Of a stretch of DNA of 64,000 nucleotides, positions 24,553 to 36,002 are shown piece by piece. The stretch is from Nicotiana tabacum (taxonomy: Eukaryota; Streptophyta; Magnoliopsida; Solanales; Solanaceae). The stretch's first letter is position 1, and each line of letters begins with the position of its first letter. The DNA lies in contig NC_134097.1 in NCBI RefSeq assembly GCF_000715075.1, positions 127,532,997-127,596,996 of the forward strand, written 5' to 3'. The notes below the pieces were generated by a model. That model was given only the letters and a program-made list of their open reading frames with translations, did no database searches and was not told where the DNA came from. The position numbers were made by a program, and so were the translations under genes.

Positions 24553-26213
24553 TGATAAGTAGGATTTTAACATGTTTTATACCCATACTTGCTTGTGCTT
24601 TGAGTGTAATTTGCTACAAAATAGTCCCAAAATGCTTACAGATTGCGCTTGATTGCAGGTTTGAGCTATAAAGTGACAAATCGTCAAAGATTGGCTCAAA
24701 TCGGAGTGAAACCTGCTCAAGTGCCAAAGATCATTAAAGTAAGAACATTCAGAACTTGGAGCGGACCGCACCATCATGTCATGCGGCCGCACCATAGGAG
24801 TTTAGAGACTGTGAAACTACAAGTCAAACATCACGCGGTCGCGTCCCACTTCATGCGGCCCGCGTCCCTCTCCATGCAGCCCGCGTCTCACTCATGCGGC
24901 CGCACAATCTTGCTATGCGGTCGCGTCCAAAAAGTTCAGAGAGTGTCATATTCCAGAAGCAAACCACGCGGCCGCATCCCACTTCATGCAGCCCGCGTCC
25001 CTCTCCATGTGGCCGCACTCTATGGTCACGCGGTCCGCGTCCAAGAAGTTCAGAGAAGCTGCCAAAACTATTCATGCGGCCGCTCAACAACTTTGAGCAG
25101 TCCGCGCCAGTCTTCATGCGGCCGCATTCCAAGTTTGTGCGGTCCGAATCACCATCTTCAGAGAGCAAGATTCAGAGGTCAAGCAACCCAGTGCGGCCGC
25201 GTGCCAACTCTGTGCGGTCCGCACTAACCCCGCAGGGGCATTTTTGTCCAGTTTTTCCAGCCCACTATAAATAGAACATTTTACCATCTTTAGGTCAAGT
25301 TTGGTACATCTGATAGCTGCTGCACTCGCGAGACTTATGTTTTGGCCTATTTTGGGCATTTATAGCTTGGTTTCATCATAGATTATTGTAGTTTGACATT
25401 AGTAATTAATTAATATGGTTGTTTCATCTTCTATTTCTTCAGTTTCTTCTTTAATTATGTCTAGCTAAACCCATTAGCTAGGGTTGTGGCTCAACCCTAG
25501 TGTGGGTAATTAATGGGTGTTGCTTCTTAATGATAGATTGATATTGGGTGTTTGTTATTTGGATTAATTTTATGGTTTAATTAAGGATTGATGGTTGCAA
25601 ACATTGATTCTAGCTTAGTGGGTCTTGACTCTTCTTGAGAAAGAGAGTCTATGACCCCAAAATTGACCCAACAAGCAATTAGGGTGGACCCATGAGAAAT
25701 GGTAGTCCCAATTAACGGGTTAAACCTCAAGAGAGTAATCACCCTACTTGAACCCATGTTGCTTGGTCTAATTGGCCTACCCAATTGGTCTCGAGAGAGT
25801 CAATTGGGCAAATTCCCTCTCCCTACCGAGAGGTGTGAGAGTGGGTACAATTGTGCAACGGTTATAACATTGATCCCAAATATGTCAATCTATTATTAGT
25901 AGTTTCTACCCGTTAGTTAACCACCTAGGTGATGCCACGACCCTAGTGCCTTTCTCTATATTAATCACAACTTAGAACATATCCCTTCAGCATAAATTAG
26001 CTTAAACTTGTAGTTGATAATAGTAGTTATTAAACAAAAACCCCAAAAAACTTTTAGAAGTACAATTAGGAGCAAGCACGCATTCCTAGTCTGAACAAAT
26101 ATGCAACTCCATTCCAAGCTCCCTGTGGAAATTGACCCCGATACCACTATTCGGGTAAAAGTCTTAGCGCCCGCTCTTCCTACCGTTGTGTGAGGTTGAG
26201 TTTGCTACGATCA
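24553..26213 (+). repeat. 3' LTR of the inner Athila element
   Basis: 1661 bp, TGATAAGTAGG...GATCA, near-identical to 11947-13606. Over the last ~900 bp I count about eight differences, nearly all transitions. The array at about 24759-25225 differs more from its partner, with blocks substituted between copies. TATAAATA is at 25266-25273. Followed by the target duplication GTTTC at 26214-26218. Confidence 0.95.
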
Positions 26214-26474
26214 GTTTCACAATGACCAAAGTAGTAGAAAGAGTTTCCTTGATGAGTTGAGTCAACTCTTGATGCTTTTGTGTTGCACTAAAACCATGGT
26301 GCTTAAAATGTTGAATGTTGTTAATGATTCAGTTGAATTGAGGGCAATTGTTAGTCCCAATTGATGCTAGGTGAGGTCACTTTAGGTCAGCTGAATTTTC
26401 TTGGTTGTATTCTTAAGGAGGTGGGACTTACTTTATTTGCTTGAGGACAAGCAAAAGCTTAAATTTGGGGGAGT
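26214..26474 (+). other. Outer Athila 3' tail (right half) and polypurine tract
   Basis: Resumes the sequence broken at 11946; it matches the inner tail at 24297-24552 ('cacaatgaccaaagta', 'gttagtcccaattgatgct', 'gcttgaggacaagcaaaag'). AAATTTGGGGGAGT at 26461-26474 is the polypurine tract of the outer element. Confidence 0.8.
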
Positions 26475-27992
26475 TGATAACTAGGGATTCTTGTCTATTT
26501 TATACTCCCTTTTGCTTGAGTTTTGGACTAAAAATGTATACAAGTAATCCCGAAAGCTTACATGTTGTGCTTGTTTGCAGTGTTTGGTCAAAAAGTGACA
26601 AGGAAGTCAAAACCAGCTCAAAAAGGAATGAAACCTGCTCAAGTACCAAGAATAAGTCAAAGCACTACTACAGCAGTAAATCCACCGCAGCAGCAATAGC
26701 CCCACCACGACCGCAGTGCATTTGTTGCGGTCCGCGATGGAAAAGATTAGAGAGATACAATTTTGGAAACTCAAGCACTGCGGTCAGCGTAGATTCTTCG
26801 CGGCCGCAGTAGCCTCATCGCGGCCGCAATCCATTTTATGCGGGCCGCGGAGAGGGGATTTAGAGAGCTGGAGCCACTGCGGTCCGCGGTCCATTTTGTG
26901 CGGTCCGCAGTAAATCCACCTCGACCACGATGCATTTTATGTGGTCCGCGGTGGCTAGATTCAGAGACGAAAACTTGAAGCCAAAAAGCCTCACCACAGC
27001 CGCAGTCCATTTCTTGCGGACCGCGATACCTCCGTCAGGGGTATTTTTGTCCAAAAAATTCGGCCTTGTATAAATACTTCTTTTTCATATTTTTAGGGTA
27101 TCTTTATCTTAGCTGAGCACGTGAACGACGGTTTTGGTCTATTTTGAGTAATTTGTAGCTAGTTTAACATTGAATCTTCAATTCTTAGTTTGTAATTAGA
27201 TTATATGGGTTATTCTTCATCTAAATATCTGATTTCTTCCATTATTATGAGTAGCTAGACCCATTAGCTAGGGTTGTGGCTCAACCCTAGTGTGGGTATT
27301 TGGTGGATCTTTTGTTTTAAGGCTTAGATGTTTATGGGTAGTTGATATTTGGACTGATTTGTATTTTTCATGTTGAATTAATGGTTGCAAACACTAATTT
27401 GTGCCTTTTTGACTTGGGCTTTTCTTGAGAAAGAGAGCTTGAGTCTAGAAAAATCTTTCCAACAAGGAATTGGGTTATATTCAAGAGATTGATAGCCCCA
27501 ATTAAAAGGTTAAACCTAGAGATAGTAATACCCGACTTGAGCCTATATTGCTTGCACAATTTTGACACCCAATAGGTTTTGAGAAAGTCAATTAGAGCAA
27601 AGTCACTCAAGCTACCGAGAGGTATAGAGTGAGTAGTTTTGTGCATTGGCTATATCGCAATCCCCAGCATAACAACTTTGCCATAGGCTTTAGATCTCGT
27701 CAAGTATTCACCTAGGCGAAATCCACTTCCCTAGTGCCTCTTTAACCATTTAGAAAACCTTAAAAGTATTCATACTTAGTTTAATTTCGCATCTCATTAG
27801 CATAAAATTAGAAGTAACAAATAAACAAATATGATTGGAAATGTAATTAAGAGCGCTACGCGCAACTAGTTTAGGTAGGAATCTAAATCCCAAACATTCT
27901 AGCTCCCTATGGATTCGATTCCGACCTTCTCGGGTAAAATCTACATCGACTGCTCTTGCCACTTTGTTGTGGTGTAGGGTTGGACCCGATCA
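26475..27992 (+). repeat. 3' LTR of the outer Athila element
   Basis: Begins TGATAACTAGGG directly after the polypurine tract and ends CCCGATCA, 1518 bp. It shares blocks with the inner LTRs, such as 'gacccattagctagggttgtggctc' split over 27269-27300, but is clearly a different subfamily. A GC array spans about 26686-27033 and TATAAATA sits at 27069-27076. The matching 5' LTR is outside the window, so its target duplication cannot be tested. Confidence 0.85.
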
Positions 27993-28118
27993 ACGACGCT
28001 ACCCTATCAAGGAGTATAGTCGGCCTCGCCCTTAGGATAAGCTTTTCGACTTTCCTTTCAAATTATATACTTTGTATTTCATTCTTACTTGTTGTTTACC
28101 CTTGGTTTTCTTTTTTAG

Positions 28119-28910
28119 ACTGTGATTTTGGAAATCGAGAGTGACCGCCGAGAGGAGAGGCATAAGGCAATTTTCTAGAAGATGGAGCGGAAGTATCATG
28201 AGTACCGTAAAAAACACCCCGAGATCTGCAGGCGGTTTGGTGAGAGCGGCAACTTCCAGGCCCTCTGAGACGAGCTGAAACAGAAAGATGATGAGTTCGT
28301 AAGAGTCATCAAAAATTAAGCATCCTTGAGGGGGCGTTGAGAGATAAAGAAGAAGAGCTAGAGGTGAGCAAGGAGGTCGAGGCCCAATGTGCCGATCTCC
28401 AAGCCTAAGTGATCTCACTACAGGCCGAGCTCGAAGAGAGTCTAATAAATATGGATGCTCTGAGTGGCAAGATCGTTGAGAAAATAGCAGACTTAGAGAA
28501 GGCTGAATTGCTCGGTTGGGGGCTTCGAGAAAAGTGGAGGCTTTGGAGGCCGTAATCGCGTTCTTCGTTCTGAGCGGGAGAGTGATCTGGAGACGGCCAA
28601 GTCCAGAGAGGAGCAACTTGATGAGCGGATAGGGGAGTTGGAGAAATAGGCTTCAAGCCTTAATGACCGAGTTGTTTCCCTTGAGGCCGGGAAGGCACCG
28701 TTATTAGCTCAGTCGTCTTCTTCTCGCACTTTTGCTTTTCTTGACATTCCGAGGGATTTGTATGAGAATGGGTCCACGTCGAGGCCCAACTAGATATATT
28801 TAGAGATCTGATGGCGACGGAGAAAGTTTCTGAGGCCAACTTCGAGGATGGTCGTACTAAGGAACATATAGCTCGGATTGCTTGTGGCTATGACCCCGCT
28901 ACACCGTAGG
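28119..28910 (+). pseudogene. Antisense coiled-coil ORF of the Tat element (broken)
   Basis: On the plus strand, opposite to gag-pol, lies a sequence with strong coiled-coil character in pieces (ELEES, AELEKAE, SERESDLETAKSREEQLDE-like runs) ending in 'YDPATP' and an acidic Gly/Asp tail (GDGDGDGG near 28993). A T-rich TTTTTTAG ending at 28118 looks like a splice acceptor. Several stops and at least two frameshifts interrupt it. It resembles the C-terminal part of proteins annotated 'putative gypsy type transposon' in plants, and extra antisense ORFs between pol and the 3' LTR are known in Tat elements (both from memory). Role unknown. Confidence 0.55.
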
Positions 28911-29299
28911 CCGATAATGATGAGAAGGATGTGGGTGTGGATCTGATTAAACATAATTCCTGGTATGAGGACGAGTATCTCGATGGCAATGGCGATGGAG
29001 ATGGCGATGGCGGAGAGACGGATGGAGATGTCCTAGTCGATCAAGTAGATGGCGCTGCTGGGTTAGGCAACGATTACTTGTTTTTCCTTCTTTTTGTTTG
29101 TAGGCTTGTGTACATATTTTTTGTGGGCATATGTTCTAGCCTTTGTAAAAATAATATTATAAGTATGAAATGCTAGTTTCGTTGCTCGTACCTGATTCTT
29201 TTCCTTCTATTCGAGTTTGTATGCCTCTTTCTTTTGTTTTGTTGTTTGGTTGCTTTAATCATAAAAACTTGGTTCATGTGTGTTGAACGAAATCGAAAC

Positions 29300-30265
29300 A
29301 AAACTTAGTTTTGATCATGGTCGAGGGCCAGTAGGTGTTGGTTCGAATGGGGACGAACATGTCGTGTGTTTAGTTATGGCCGAGGGCCAAATAGGTGTTA
29401 ATTCGAATGAAGTCGAATGTAACCCGTATTAAGTTATGGTCGGGGACCAAATAGGTGTTAATTCAAACTAGGTCAAATGTAAATTGTATTAAGTTATGGT
29501 CGGGGGTCGAATAAGTGTAAATTCGAATGAGGTCGAATGTAACCTGTATTAAGTTATGGTCGAGGGCCGAATAGGTGTTAATTCGAATGAGGTCGAATGT
29601 AACCTTATTTAGTAAATTCAAACGAGGTCGAATGTAACCTTTATTTAATTATGGCCGAGGGCCGAATAGGCTTTAATTCGAGCGAGGTTGAATATAACCT
29701 ATACTTAGTTAATTTGAACGAGGTCGAATGTAACCTTATTTATTTAATTCAAACGAGGTCGAATGGAACCTTATTTAGTTAATTCGAACAAGGTCGAATG
29801 TAACCTTTATTTAATTATGGCCTAGGGACGAATAGGTGTTAATTCGATCCAGGTCGAATATAACCTATACTTAGTTAATTCGAACAAGGTCGAATGTAAC
29901 CTTATTTAGTTAATTCAAACAAGGTCGAATGTAACCTTATTTAGTTAATTCGAACCAGGTCAAATGTAACCTTTATTTAATTATGGTCGAGGGCCGAATA
30001 GGTGTTTATTTGAGTGAGGTCGAATATAACCTATGCTTAGTTAATTTGAACGAGGTCGAATGTAACCTTATTTAGTTAATTCGAACGAGGTCGAATGTAA
30101 CCTTATTTAATTATGGCCGAGGGCCGAATAGGTATTGATTCGAGTGAGGTCGAATATAACTTATACTTAGTTAATTCGAAAGAGGTCGAATGTAACCTTA
30201 TTTAGTTAATTCGAATGTGGTCGAATGTAACCTTATTTAATTATGGTCGAGGGCCGAATAAGTAT
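29300..30265 (+). repeat. Higher-order tandem repeat downstream of the Tat pol
   Basis: Two related units alternate: a ~60-bp unit containing 'ttatggtcgagggccgaata' and a ~36-bp unit containing 'gaggtcgaatgtaacctt'. At least seven copies of the first and more than a dozen of the second occur, in runs such as one long unit followed by two or three short ones, giving a superperiod of roughly 140-180 bp. No ORF crosses it. Confidence 0.85.
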
Positions 30266-30990
30266 TGAGGCGGTGTTGCTTTGGCTGAGCGTTTGGGAAA
30301 ATGTGGGTGAACTTCCTGCATTTGTGCTTTGTTCATACACTTGGAGAGATTTACATATTTTTCGGGCTGGCATTCTAGTCTCAGTCTATCTAGTGTTGGA
30401 TGGCATTCCAGTCCCATTTTATCTAGTCCCTTCATTGGTCGACCTAGAGAAGTACATTGAGAGGTTGAGAAATGAACTAGCTGTCCTATGCCTCCGTCTA
30501 TTCGAACTTCAACTTGAAGTGTCCCTCTTGTCGCCTCATTAAAAACCTCCTTGAGAAAATCCAATTGGGACAAAACTCAAGTGAGGGAAAAAAGAGTACG
30601 ACTTGGAAAACTCTTTTTCTTAGAAGTTGAAGTACTTGAGGTGGGTGACATTCTAGTTGTTTGGTAGTAGTTTTCTTTCCATTGTTTCTAGTTAGAATGA
30701 CCCTTTATTTGTTGTTGCCGTGATTTTGTATGGGTCGTCCCAATTTGTTCCTAGTTTGCCTTCCCGTGAGTCTTTGCTTGCTTGTGTTTTAGCTTTGAGC
30801 ACGTAGTCCCCGACTTTGACTAGTCTGACTTTTGCCTATTTGTTGTTACATAGTTCTGCCTGTTGTTTTTGGGCGATCATCCTTATGTAGGCCATATCTC
30901 TCCCTTCTTCCACTTCTTCGAGCTCCTGCCTTCTAATTTTGTCGTTCCTCGGCCCGCTCTCGTGAGAGTATCTCAGACCGGGATCTCTAA
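30266..30990. other. Non-coding spacer of the Tat element
   Basis: Between the tandem repeat and the end of integrase. I see no domain or intact frame on either strand; the two ~100-residue overlapping ORFs at 30241-30573 extend out of the repeat and have no recognisable composition. Possibly the integrase C-terminal region and 3' untranslated part of the element. Confidence 0.4.
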
Positions 30991-33900
30991 ATTCGACTGG
31001 TATTACTGCATCAGTCCCATAGACTAATGAGTAGGGTGTCTCTCTTGTGCTCGTCTTTTGGCATTATTCGGTAGGCCCAAAGTACTTCTGGTAGTAACTT
31101 CGGCCATAGTCCCTTGGCGTCCTCGAGCTTATTCTTTATGATGTTCAATATTTGATTTGTTGGAGGATTCAGCTTGCCCGTTGCCCCCGGGGTGATACGG
31201 TGTTGAGAGTATTCTTTTGATATGCGACTTCTCAAAAAATTCAGCAACCTTTTTTCTTGTAAATTGGGGTTTGTTGTCACAATTGATCTCTTTGGGGAAG
31301 CCGAAGCGGCATACGATGTTTTTCCATATAAAGGCGATCACTTCTTGTTCGCATATTTGGACGAATGCTCCTGTTACTACCCATTTAGAATAATAGTCAA
31401 TTAAAACCAAAAGAAACAGTACGTTACTTTGCCCCACGGGGAGGGGACCAACGATGTCCATTCCTCACTTGATGAACGTACAAGGGGAAGTGGATGAGTG
31501 GAGGTGCTTGCCCGCTTGGTGAATCATTGGGGCGTATTTTTGGCATTTCTCGCATTTTTTCACGAAATCTGCGACCTCTTTTTTCATGGTGGGCCAGTAG
31601 TAACCTACTCGTATGAGGCATCTGACCAGAGCTCGATTGCCGGAATGAGCTCTGCGATGGCCTTCGTGGACTTCTTCAAGGATGCGCCGCGTCTGATTTG
31701 GGCCTAAGCATTTCACCTAGGGGTGGGCATTGGTCGGTTCGGTTCGGTTATGAATATTATCGATTTAGCATATCGGTTATCGGTTTATAAATTTGATAAA
31801 CCGATAACCAAACCGATAAGATATCGGTTATAGGGTATCGGTTAATCGATTATCGATCATTATCGGTTCGGTTATCGATTTACCCGATAAGATAACTCAA
31901 TCTAGAGTTAAGCAAAAAAGAAAAGACAATTCACCGGAGTTAAGCAAAAAAGAGAAGAATTCACATATAGCATACTAAAGACTTATGCTAGGAGTAACTA
32001 GTAAGGTCTATGAAGAATGAAAATGAAGCAACTGAAGAGTGGGGTTGAGAAAGAATAGGAGAGAATGAACTAAAGCCTAGCATTTGTATATACTTAAGAA
32101 TAAAGTCGTAATTTTATTAATTCTTATTGGGTTATCGGTTAACCCTTTAACAAAATTGGTAAATCGAGGCCCGAACCGATAACTCAATAGTAAAAAAATT
32201 CTAAACCGTTATCGAACCGTTAACCCAATAACCTGATACTGATAACCTAATAAAAAATTAATAGTTCGAGTTATCGGTTTTACCCGATATATGCCCAACC
32301 CTAATTTCGCCAGGAGGCCGCCATACGTCCTCTTGTATAGGTCGTTATGAATGATATTGTACCTGGCCACTTGCATACGAAGTTTCTTAGCTTCTTTTTT
32401 ATCATCTAGGAGTACACCATCCTGCAAATATATGACAATATGGTTGCGCCAGTCCTAAGTTAGGTTTATGGTTCTTACCTTGATTTGATATATCCATGAG
32501 TGGAGGAGGGTGACCACGTTCTTTCTCCGTTTGTGATGTTTTTGGTGGTTACTGCTAATTTGGCGAGGTCGTCTGCTTTGATGTTTTGTCGCTCTGGAAT
32601 CTGGTCGAGCTGACATTCATGTAACTCGGGCAGTAGCTTACAGATCTCGGTCTGGTATTTTTGTAACCTTTACTCTTTGACCTGGAATGTCCCCGTGACT
32701 TGGTTGATGGCGAGTTGAGAATCGCAGTGTAATCTTACCCATTTAGCCCTCTACTTGAGTGCTAGCCTTAATCCTGCAATCACGGACTCATACTCGGCCT
32801 CGTTATTAGTCATGTTCGGGCACCTTATGAACTGGAGAATCACTTCGTCTGTTGGGACTTCGAGTACGAGTCCCAGTCCGGACCCTGATGCGTTTGAAGC
32901 ATCATTTGTGTACAAAATCCATAGATCTTGTATTTGGGGAGAAGTGTGGGCGGCTTCTTTTTCGACTCAGGCATTATTTTTAGGCTAAACTTGGTGACGA
33001 AGTCGGTAAGGACTTGTGACTTTATCTCCATACGCGGTTGATATGTGATATCATGCTCTCTTAATTCTATGGCCTATTTGGCTAACCTGACTGATAGCTC
33101 GGTAGCTCGGGTTTATGCAAAATACTTCTCAGGGGAAAAGTCATGACTACCGAGATAGGGCGGCACTAGAAGTAGGGTCTAAGCTTTCGTGAAGCTACGA
33201 CCAAGGACAGGGCCAATTTTTCGAGGTGGGGGTACCTCGTCTCGGCTTCGACTAGTGTTTTTCCAATTTAATAGATGGGAGATTGCATACCTTTATTTTC
33301 TCGGACCATGACTGCACTCACAGCTACTTCGGACACAATGAGGTAGACGAGGAGGTGCTCCCCAGGTTCTAGTTTTGAAAGCACTGGTGGCGTCGACAAG
33401 TAAGCCTTTAACACCTTTAGGCCTTGGGCGCACTCGGAGGTCCATTAGAGGTCGTTATCCTTCTTGAATATGCCGAAGAATTTTTGGCACCTATCAGATG
33501 ATCGTGAGAAAACCTTGAAAGGGCGGCGATGCGGCCAATCAACCTCTGAACCTGTTATTTGGTGGTTAAGTGCTTTGGTATCCTTTCGATAGCTTTGATC
33601 TGGTCGGGGTTGACCTTGATGCCTCGTTGTGACACTAAGAAACCCAGGATTTTCCTGAAGCCACATTGAATGCACACTTTTTGAGGTTTAGTTTCATTCA
33701 GTATTGTCTCAGTATGTCGAAAGTTTCTCTCAAGTGGTCGATGTGATCTTCTTTTCTTTTGGACTTGACCAACATGTCATCTATGTAGGCTTAGATTGTC
33801 TTGATAAGTTGGTCCTTGAACATTTTTGTTGCCAACCTTTGGTACGTTGCCCTTGCGTTTTTTCAGTCCGAAAGGCATGACTCAGTAGCAGTACGTTCCT

Positions 33901-34946
33901 TAATAGGGGATGAAAGTTGTTTTTTCCTGATCCTCCTCTTCCATGAGGATCTGATTGTAGCCTGAGTAGGCATCCAAAAAACTCAGCAGTTCGTGCTCGG
34001 CCGCTGCATCGATGAGTTAATCGATATGAGGAAATGGGAATGCATCTTTGGGGCATGCTTTGTTTAAATCTATAAAGTCTATGCACATTCGTCACTTCCC
34101 ATTTTTCTTTTTCACCATGACCACATTGCAACCTATTGGGGCTATTTTGACTCTCTAACGGAGCCATTTTCCAATAACTTTTCAACTTCCTCACGTACTG
34201 TATTATTTATTGTAGAGTTGAACTTACACCTAACCTACCTCACTGGGGGTGGAGTGGGTCGACGTTCAATTTGTGTGTAGTGATTTCCTTAGAAATACCT
34301 GGCATATGTGCATGGCTAAAAGCAAACAAGTCCGCGTTAGTAGTTAAGAATTGACAGACTTTACCTGGTTCTTGAAGCTTGTAACCGATGTAAGCTTTCT
34401 TGCTGTGGTCGTTGCCATCTAGTTGAACGGGTTCGAGGTCTTCTATGGTCTATTCCGCAGCTTCTACCACATCAGGATCTTTGATGACGTCCTCTCTCTC
34501 ACCACAGCTTGACCTCAGCCCTGTTAATTGCTATGCCTCTTTTGCTTTGCCCTTCATTTGTTGATTGGTCATACAATCTAAAGCGATGTGGTAGTATCTC
34601 GAGATGTGTATTGTTCTCCTTATATGTAGAATACTCCCCATGGGGTTGGAAATTTGATGACTTGGTACAAGTTGGAGGGGATGGCCCTCATGGCATGTAT
34701 CTATGGTTGCCCTATTATGGCATTGTACGTCGTGTCCTGATCCATCATATGGAATATAGTTTCTAGAGTGATGCCACCGGCCAGGATGGGGAGTGTGATT
34801 TCTCCAGATGTTCTTTCAATTGCATTGTTAAAGTATGTTAGTGTGTTGCAACGTAGCACTATCTTATCCTCGAGTTTCATTTGTTCAAGTACTCGGGGGT
34901 GGATAATGCACGTGTCGCTCCCCTCGTTTACCATAATGCATCTCAT
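30991..34946 (-). pseudogene. Tat pol: protease, RT, RNase H, integrase (heavily broken)
   Basis: On the minus strand: a protease-like segment from 34946 (DTCIIHPRVLEQM, then YNAIIGQP at its end); RT with LDAYSGYNQILM near 33990 and the catalytic YIDDMLVKS near 33785; RNase H segments around 33200-32700; integrase with a zinc finger (H..H, CEKCQK, 31716-31530) and core (DIVGPLP at 31460, CDNKPQF near 31275, GQAESSN near 31165). Stops and frameshifts occur about every 100-300 bp. A 586-bp MITE sits between the linker and the zinc finger. The catalytic Asp-Asp-Glu pattern of integrase can still be made out, as D, D and E. Confidence 0.82.
31718..32303. mobile_element. hAT-like MITE inserted in the Tat integrase region
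   Basis: The 586-bp segment starts TAGGGGTGGGCA and ends TGCCCAACCCTA, an inverted repeat with one mismatch. It is flanked by an 8-bp near-duplication, ATTTCACC at 31710-31717 and ATTTCGCC at 32304-32311, the length expected for hAT transposition. The ends are filled with repeats of 'tatcggtt' and 'accgataa', making a large fold-back structure. No transposase coding. Removing it rejoins the integrase reading frame on the minus strand. Confidence 0.85.
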
Positions 34947-34948
34947 TC

Positions 34949-35843
34949 TTACGCGGTTGAATCAGGCAAGAAAGTCCTTAATCCCACTCCGAGCGACTGT
35001 TTGGTAGCAAATATATCGTTCACTCTTGCCTTTGCCTTTTTGGCCCCAGCATGGGCTGTTACAAACTTGTCGGCCATCTTTTCAAATGTTTTAATAGAAT
35101 GCGCGGGCAGCTGTGAATACCAAGTCAATGTTCCTCTGATGAGGGTCTCACCGAATATTTTCAACAAAATTGAGGATACTTGTTCCTTGGCGAGGCCATT
35201 GCCTTTCACAACGGTGACGTAGTGAGTCGCATGGTCTTCATGGTCGGTTGTGCCATCATGTATCTTCAGATAGGGTGGCATTTTAAAGGTCTTTCGTATG
35301 ACATGCGGGGCAGCTTCATCACTGTATGGTTGCTCCACGAACCGACCAGCATCCCTCTTCGGCAAGAGCTTCGGGGCACCTGGTATCTTGTTAACCCTTT
35401 CTTGGTGTTCTCTCATTTGGTCCCGAAGTGCTTTGTTCTCGTTTTCCATTTCTCCCATCTTTCTCAAGACTGTGAGGGTGTCTGTCACCTGCATTATTAA
35501 CGATGTTGTGATTAATACCTGTCATCCCCGGGGGGAACGAGCTATGTTGCTCGCATGTAGTTGATGTAATACAAGTCCTCGCATTTTATATAATTGTATC
35601 CCGAGCAGGCTTGTAGAGAATGTTGGTCAGCATATCAGTTAGCCAAGTCTCGAGGAGCTTTTTTACTACTGGTGGCGTCTCTTCCACAGATGTGGAAGTT
35701 CCTTTACCGCGAGATGTTGCGATACTACCGTGAGGAGGAGGTGACCTGCCTCGCCTGGGGGAGGCGCTAGGCATTATATCCTCACCTTCTATTTCAGAAA
35801 CCTTATTGATGGTGTTCAAGAGGTTGGTTGTGAGGTCGGTCAT
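34949..35843 (-). pseudogene. Tat gag (broken)
   Basis: The frame from 35494 to 34949 has an N-terminal coiled-coil segment, a 'PP..KI.DGT.DHEDH' segment typical of the start of gag in Tat-like elements, then 'TWYSQLP..SIKTFEKMADKFV' of the gag core. An upstream frame (35843-35586) with a Ser/Pro-rich stretch probably forms the N terminus, with a break between 35586 and 35494. The C-terminal part and zinc knuckle are not clear. Confidence 0.72.
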
Positions 35844-35977
35844 TATCCTCGTTCTTTCTTCTTTGTTACCTGCTATATCAGATATGTGTGTACAAGGAAA
35901 AGGAATTTTGTTCTTTTTTTTGTTAGCAATCTGTGCTAGTTGTAGATCTACAGGAAACTAAAAATTTAACTAGGAAA

Positions 35978-35995
35978 TCCCCACAGACGGCGCCA
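35978..35995 (-). promoter_or_regulatory. Primer-binding site of the Tat element
   Basis: On the minus strand the 18-mer TGGCGCCGTCTGTGGGGA follows the presumed LTR end by about seven bases. This is a frequent primer site in plant Ty3/gypsy elements; I do not assign the tRNA. Confidence 0.7.
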
Positions 35996-36002
35996 AATTA
36001 TT

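Larger units (their letters stand above)
11947..26213 (+). mobile_element. Complete nested Athila-lineage LTR retrotransposon, 14.27 kb
   Basis: All structural hallmarks are present: a 5' LTR (11947-13606), a tRNA-Asp primer site (13612-13629), gag, pol, ORF3, a polypurine tract (24540-24552) and a 3' LTR (24553-26213). The flanking 5-bp duplication GTTTC is perfect (11942-11946 and 26214-26218). The LTRs start TGATAAGTAGG and end GATCA. By eye they are about 98% alike, with differences concentrated in the GC array, which points to a fairly recent insertion. The coding regions nevertheless carry about five nonsense codons and at least five frameshifts, so the copy is non-autonomous now. It sits in the 3' tail of a related older element. 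Confidence 0.96.
1..27992 (+). mobile_element. Outer Athila-lineage Ty3/gypsy retrotransposon, 5'-truncated by the window and doubly interrupted
   Basis: The element can be followed through its parts: pol at 1-2596, the post-pol leader, ORF3 at 8369-10389, a 3' tail at 10390-11946 that resumes at 26214-26474, and a 3' LTR at 26475-27992. Two later insertions split it: a solo LTR at 2659-7266 and a complete relative at 11947-26213. The sequence on each side of both insertions is contiguous when compared with the corresponding part of the inner copy. The lineage is inferred from the RT motif FMDDFS, the gag and protease style of the inner copy and the extra ORF after pol. Its 5' LTR, gag and protease lie outside the window. 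Many stops and one internal deletion show it is old and non-coding. Confidence 0.85.

Noticed and set aside
28032..28616. Minus-strand ORF of 194 residues opposite the coiled-coil region
   Set aside because: Heptad-rich coding on the plus strand often leaves the complement open; the plus-strand reading has the recognisable composition.
29300..30265. Centromeric satellite
   Set aside because: Only about 1 kb long, confined to the Tat element, and with mixed unit lengths; nothing indicates a centromere.
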